From assembly GCA_043101635.1 (NCBI GenBank), contig JBICIE010000051.1, positions 1 through 15,924 on the forward strand: 15,924 bases of DNA, in the 5' to 3' direction. The number at the start of each line of letters is the position of its first letter. Position 1 is the stretch's first letter. Source of the stretch: CAYMJK01 sp043101635 (GTDB taxonomy: Bacteria; Planctomycetota; Phycisphaerae; Phycisphaerales; UBA1924). The notes below the pieces were generated by a model that saw only the letters and a list, made by a program, of their open reading frames with translations, had not been told where the DNA came from and ran no database searches. The position numbers and the translations under genes were made by a program. Shown piece by piece: positions 14,407 to 15,924 of this stretch.

Positions 14407-15404
14407 CCCTGTTTGATCCTCTTCAACTGCGCGTTGCGCCGCGCCACGAAGGCCGCCAGCGGCGGCCCCAGCCAGTCGTGCGTGCTGACGCGCTGGTAGT
14501 CGAAGCCGAAGCTGCGTACCGTCTTCTCGACGCGCTCCAGGTGTCGCTGCAGCGCCGCAAGGTACGCCGGCCGGATGGCCCGCGGATCGACCCGCAGGCG
14601 CGGCTCCCCTTCCAGCCCGACGAAGGGGGCCGCATCCCGGAAATCGAAGGTCTCCTCCGTCCGATCCAGGGTCTGGAACACGATCATGTCGTGGCGACGG
14701 TGCTTGATCCGCGCCAGAGCGGCGCGGATCGTCTCCAGATCGGCGAAGCAGTCGCTGATCAGCGCGATCAGGCAGCGGTTGGTGATCTTGCCCAGGGTCT
14801 GGTCCACCACGCGCCCGAGTTCGGTCGGCCGGTCCACCGGGCTGGTGGCCAGCGCCTCGATGATCTGGCGCCAGGCGCCCTGGGCGCTGGAGCGATTCAC
14901 CATGCCCGTGATCTCGTCGGCGAACGTCACCAGCCCGACCCGGTCCCCCTGGCGGAGCGTGATGTACGCCAGCGCCGCCCCCAGCGCGGTGGCGTGGTCG
15001 AACTTGGTCCAGTTGGAGCGGCCGCCCGGGCTGGTCGCCCGGCCCGCGCCGGAGGCGTCGGCGAACGACCGGGAGCCGTAGTTCATCGAGCCGGAGGCGT
15101 CCACCAGCAGGACCAGGTCGAGGTTGGTCTCCTGCTGGTACTGCTTGAGGTAGAGCTTGTCGGATCGGCCGAAGACCTTCCAGTCCAGGTGGCGCAGGTC
15201 GTCCCCGGCGACATAGGGCCGGTGCTGGGCGAACTCCACGCTGAAGCCCTGGTACGGAGAGCGGTGGGCGCCGCTCATCACGCCCTCGACGATCATCTTG
15301 GCCCGAAGCTCGAACGAGCCCAGACGCGCCAGCGTCTGCGGGTGCAGGTACAGCGTGGCGTCGATGCGCTCGGCACGCTCCGGGACCGGGGTGGTGGAAG
15401 CCAT
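14403..15404 (-). CDS. DUF58 domain protein (VWA-like, MoxR-associated)
   Basis: A 333-aa soluble protein with the DUF58 signature: ELRAKMIVEGVMSGAHRSPYQG, then GDDLRHLDWKVFGRSD (about 68-82), which reads like textbook DUF58, and the VWA/MIDAS motif VDASGSM (Asp102, Ser104, Ser106) with LISDCFAD later. DUF58 proteins are usually encoded next to a MoxR-type AAA+ ATPase and are thought to be partners or substrates in assembling envelope or secreted proteins. The start is uncertain. ATG at 15404 gives the usual short lead before the domain; ATGs at 15470 and 15572 are also in frame, the last overlapping the trehalose-phosphate synthase start. Its stop overlaps the lipoprotein-like gene (ATGA). 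No moxR lies beside it here, since the divergent neighbour is a trehalose-6-phosphate synthase. Confidence 0.9.
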   Translation of the reverse strand: MASTTPVPERAERIDATLYLHPQTLARLGSFELRAKMIVEGVMSGAHRSPYQGFSVEFAQHRPYVAGDDLRHLDWKVFGRSDKLYLKQYQQETNLDLVLLVDASGSMNYGSRSFADASGAGRATSPGGRSNWTKFDHATALGAALAYITLRQGDRVGLVTFADEITGMVNRSSAQGAWRQIIEALATSPVDRPTELGRVVDQTLGKITNRCLIALISDCFADLETIRAALARIKHRRHDMIVFQTLDRTEETFDFRDAAPFVGLEGEPRLRVDPRAIRPAYLAALQRHLERVEKTVRSFGFDYQRVSTHDWLGPPLAAFVARRNAQLKRIKQG

Positions 15405-15570
15405 CTGCCTGATGGTATCGGTCGATTCGGCCTCCAGCGGCGCTGCCGCCGTGCCGATGATGTCGTGCATACCCTCGATTGCTGTCGCGATGTCATCGGA
15501 TCCGGAAAATCCCGCGCAGGCGCCGAACGCCGCTTTGCGGGAGGCGACCGTCAGCGTCGAGGCCAAGCCC
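15405..15570. promoter_or_regulatory. Divergent promoter region, DUF58 operon and trehalose-phosphate synthase
   Basis: About 166 nt between the two divergent starts, so promoters in both directions should be here. I see no convincing -35/-10 pair or strong repeat. The DUF58 reading frame stays open across it, so part may be coding if that gene starts at 15470 or 15572. Confidence 0.45.
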
Positions 15571-15924
15571 ATGAAATCCGAGCGGCGTCACAGCGAGCGA
15601 TCAGGTCTCGTCATCGTCGCCAATCGTCTGCCCGTCAACCGTTCCCGTTCCGGCGAGTGGGAGATCAGCCCCGGCGGGCTGGTCACCGCGATGACGCCCA
15701 TCCTGATGCGCGGCAAGGGCGCTTGGGTCGGCTGGCCCGGCGTCGCCGATGTTCGGCTGGATCCCTTCGAGCACCAGGGCATCGGCCTCTGTCCGGTGCC
15801 CATCTCCCGCTCCGAACTGGACGCGTTCTACTCCGGCTTCAGCAACCGAACGCTGTGGCCGCTGTACCACGACGCCATCCGCACGCCCGAGTTCCGGCGA
15901 CGCTGGTGGGGCCCGTACCACGAT
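15571..15924 (+). CDS. otsA: Trehalose-6-phosphate synthase, N-terminus (partial)
   Basis: The first 118 residues of a GT20 glycosyltransferase, running off the right edge. Motifs are VIVANRLPVNRS (14-25, the sugar-nucleotide loop usually seen as SNRLPV), SPGGLVTAM (33-41), GAWVGWPG (50-57) and FSNRTLWPLYHD (90-101). These match the N-terminal domain of OtsA, which makes trehalose-6-phosphate from glucose-6-phosphate and a nucleotide-activated glucose. Trehalose serves as an osmolyte and stress protectant. The ATG at 15571 has GAGG about 8 nt upstream. Whether a phosphatase domain is fused downstream cannot be seen from here. Confidence 0.92.
   Translation, partial: MKSERRHSERSGLVIVANRLPVNRSRSGEWEISPGGLVTAMTPILMRGKGAWVGWPGVADVRLDPFEHQGIGLCPVPISRSELDAFYSGFSNRTLWPLYHDAIRTPEFRRRWWGPYHD

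Noticed and set aside
15405..15572. DUF58 start at 15572
   Set aside because: It would make the DUF58 gene and the divergent trehalose-phosphate synthase share the same CATG for their starts and leave no promoter space. The domain begins well after the ATG at 15404. A start at 15470 is still possible.
1..15924. CRISPR arrays, tRNA or rRNA genes, insertion sequences
   Set aside because: I saw no regularly spaced repeats, no clover-leaf-like stretches ending in CCA, no rRNA hallmarks and no transposase motifs on either strand.

Overview
The window is about 16 kb of GC-rich bacterial chromosome with tightly packed genes. Several calls point to Planctomycetota, possibly the Phycisphaerae side: a DUF58 / BatA-VWA / amidotransferase-like VWA / squalene-cyclase-like repeat operon, a CusF-like copper lipoprotein, and very high third-position GC. 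This assignment is inference from gene content; there is no rRNA or marker gene here.

Layout from left to right. (1) Positions 1-504, plus strand: the last codons of an upstream gene, then a CusF-like copper-binding lipoprotein. (2) Positions 4933 down to about 513, minus strand: six genes read as one unit. They encode a 68-aa two-helix membrane protein, a 47-aa one-helix protein, a ferric-reductase-like membrane domain fused to a Rieske domain, a 245-aa membrane-anchored protein with a Cys/Met/His motif, a class V cysteine-desulfurase-like PLP enzyme, and a family-4-type uracil-DNA glycosylase without the usual iron-sulfur cysteines. A hairpin plus T-run at 553-513 is a good terminator for the unit. 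(3) Positions 5149-8128, plus strand, divergent from unit 2: a 312-aa conserved hypothetical protein, overlapping by 8 nt a 682-aa protein that fuses a Rieske domain to a complete pyruvate-oxidase/acetolactate-synthase-type ThDP enzyme. (4) Positions 15404 down to 8138, minus strand: a translationally coupled operon of DUF58 protein, small lipoprotein-like protein, BatA/VWA protein and amidotransferase-like VWA membrane protein, then a secreted alpha/alpha-toroid repeat protein. (5) Position 15571 to the edge, plus strand: the N-terminus of a trehalose-6-phosphate synthase.

The most interesting part is the divergent redox locus at about 2.7-8.1 kb. Two Rieske proteins with nearly the same cluster loop sit on either side of one 215-nt control region. 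One is a haem-b-type membrane protein made with two tiny membrane proteins and a Cys-rich anchored protein. The other is a Rieske-ThDP enzyme fusion made with an unknown soluble protein. A cysteine desulfurase, a usual sulfur source for Fe-S clusters, closes the membrane operon. A possible reading is a 2-oxoacid-oxidising electron-transfer system, but the substrate, partners and electron flow are inferred, not shown. The right half is a familiar planctomycete-type MoxR/BatA-class operon, without a moxR gene inside the window.
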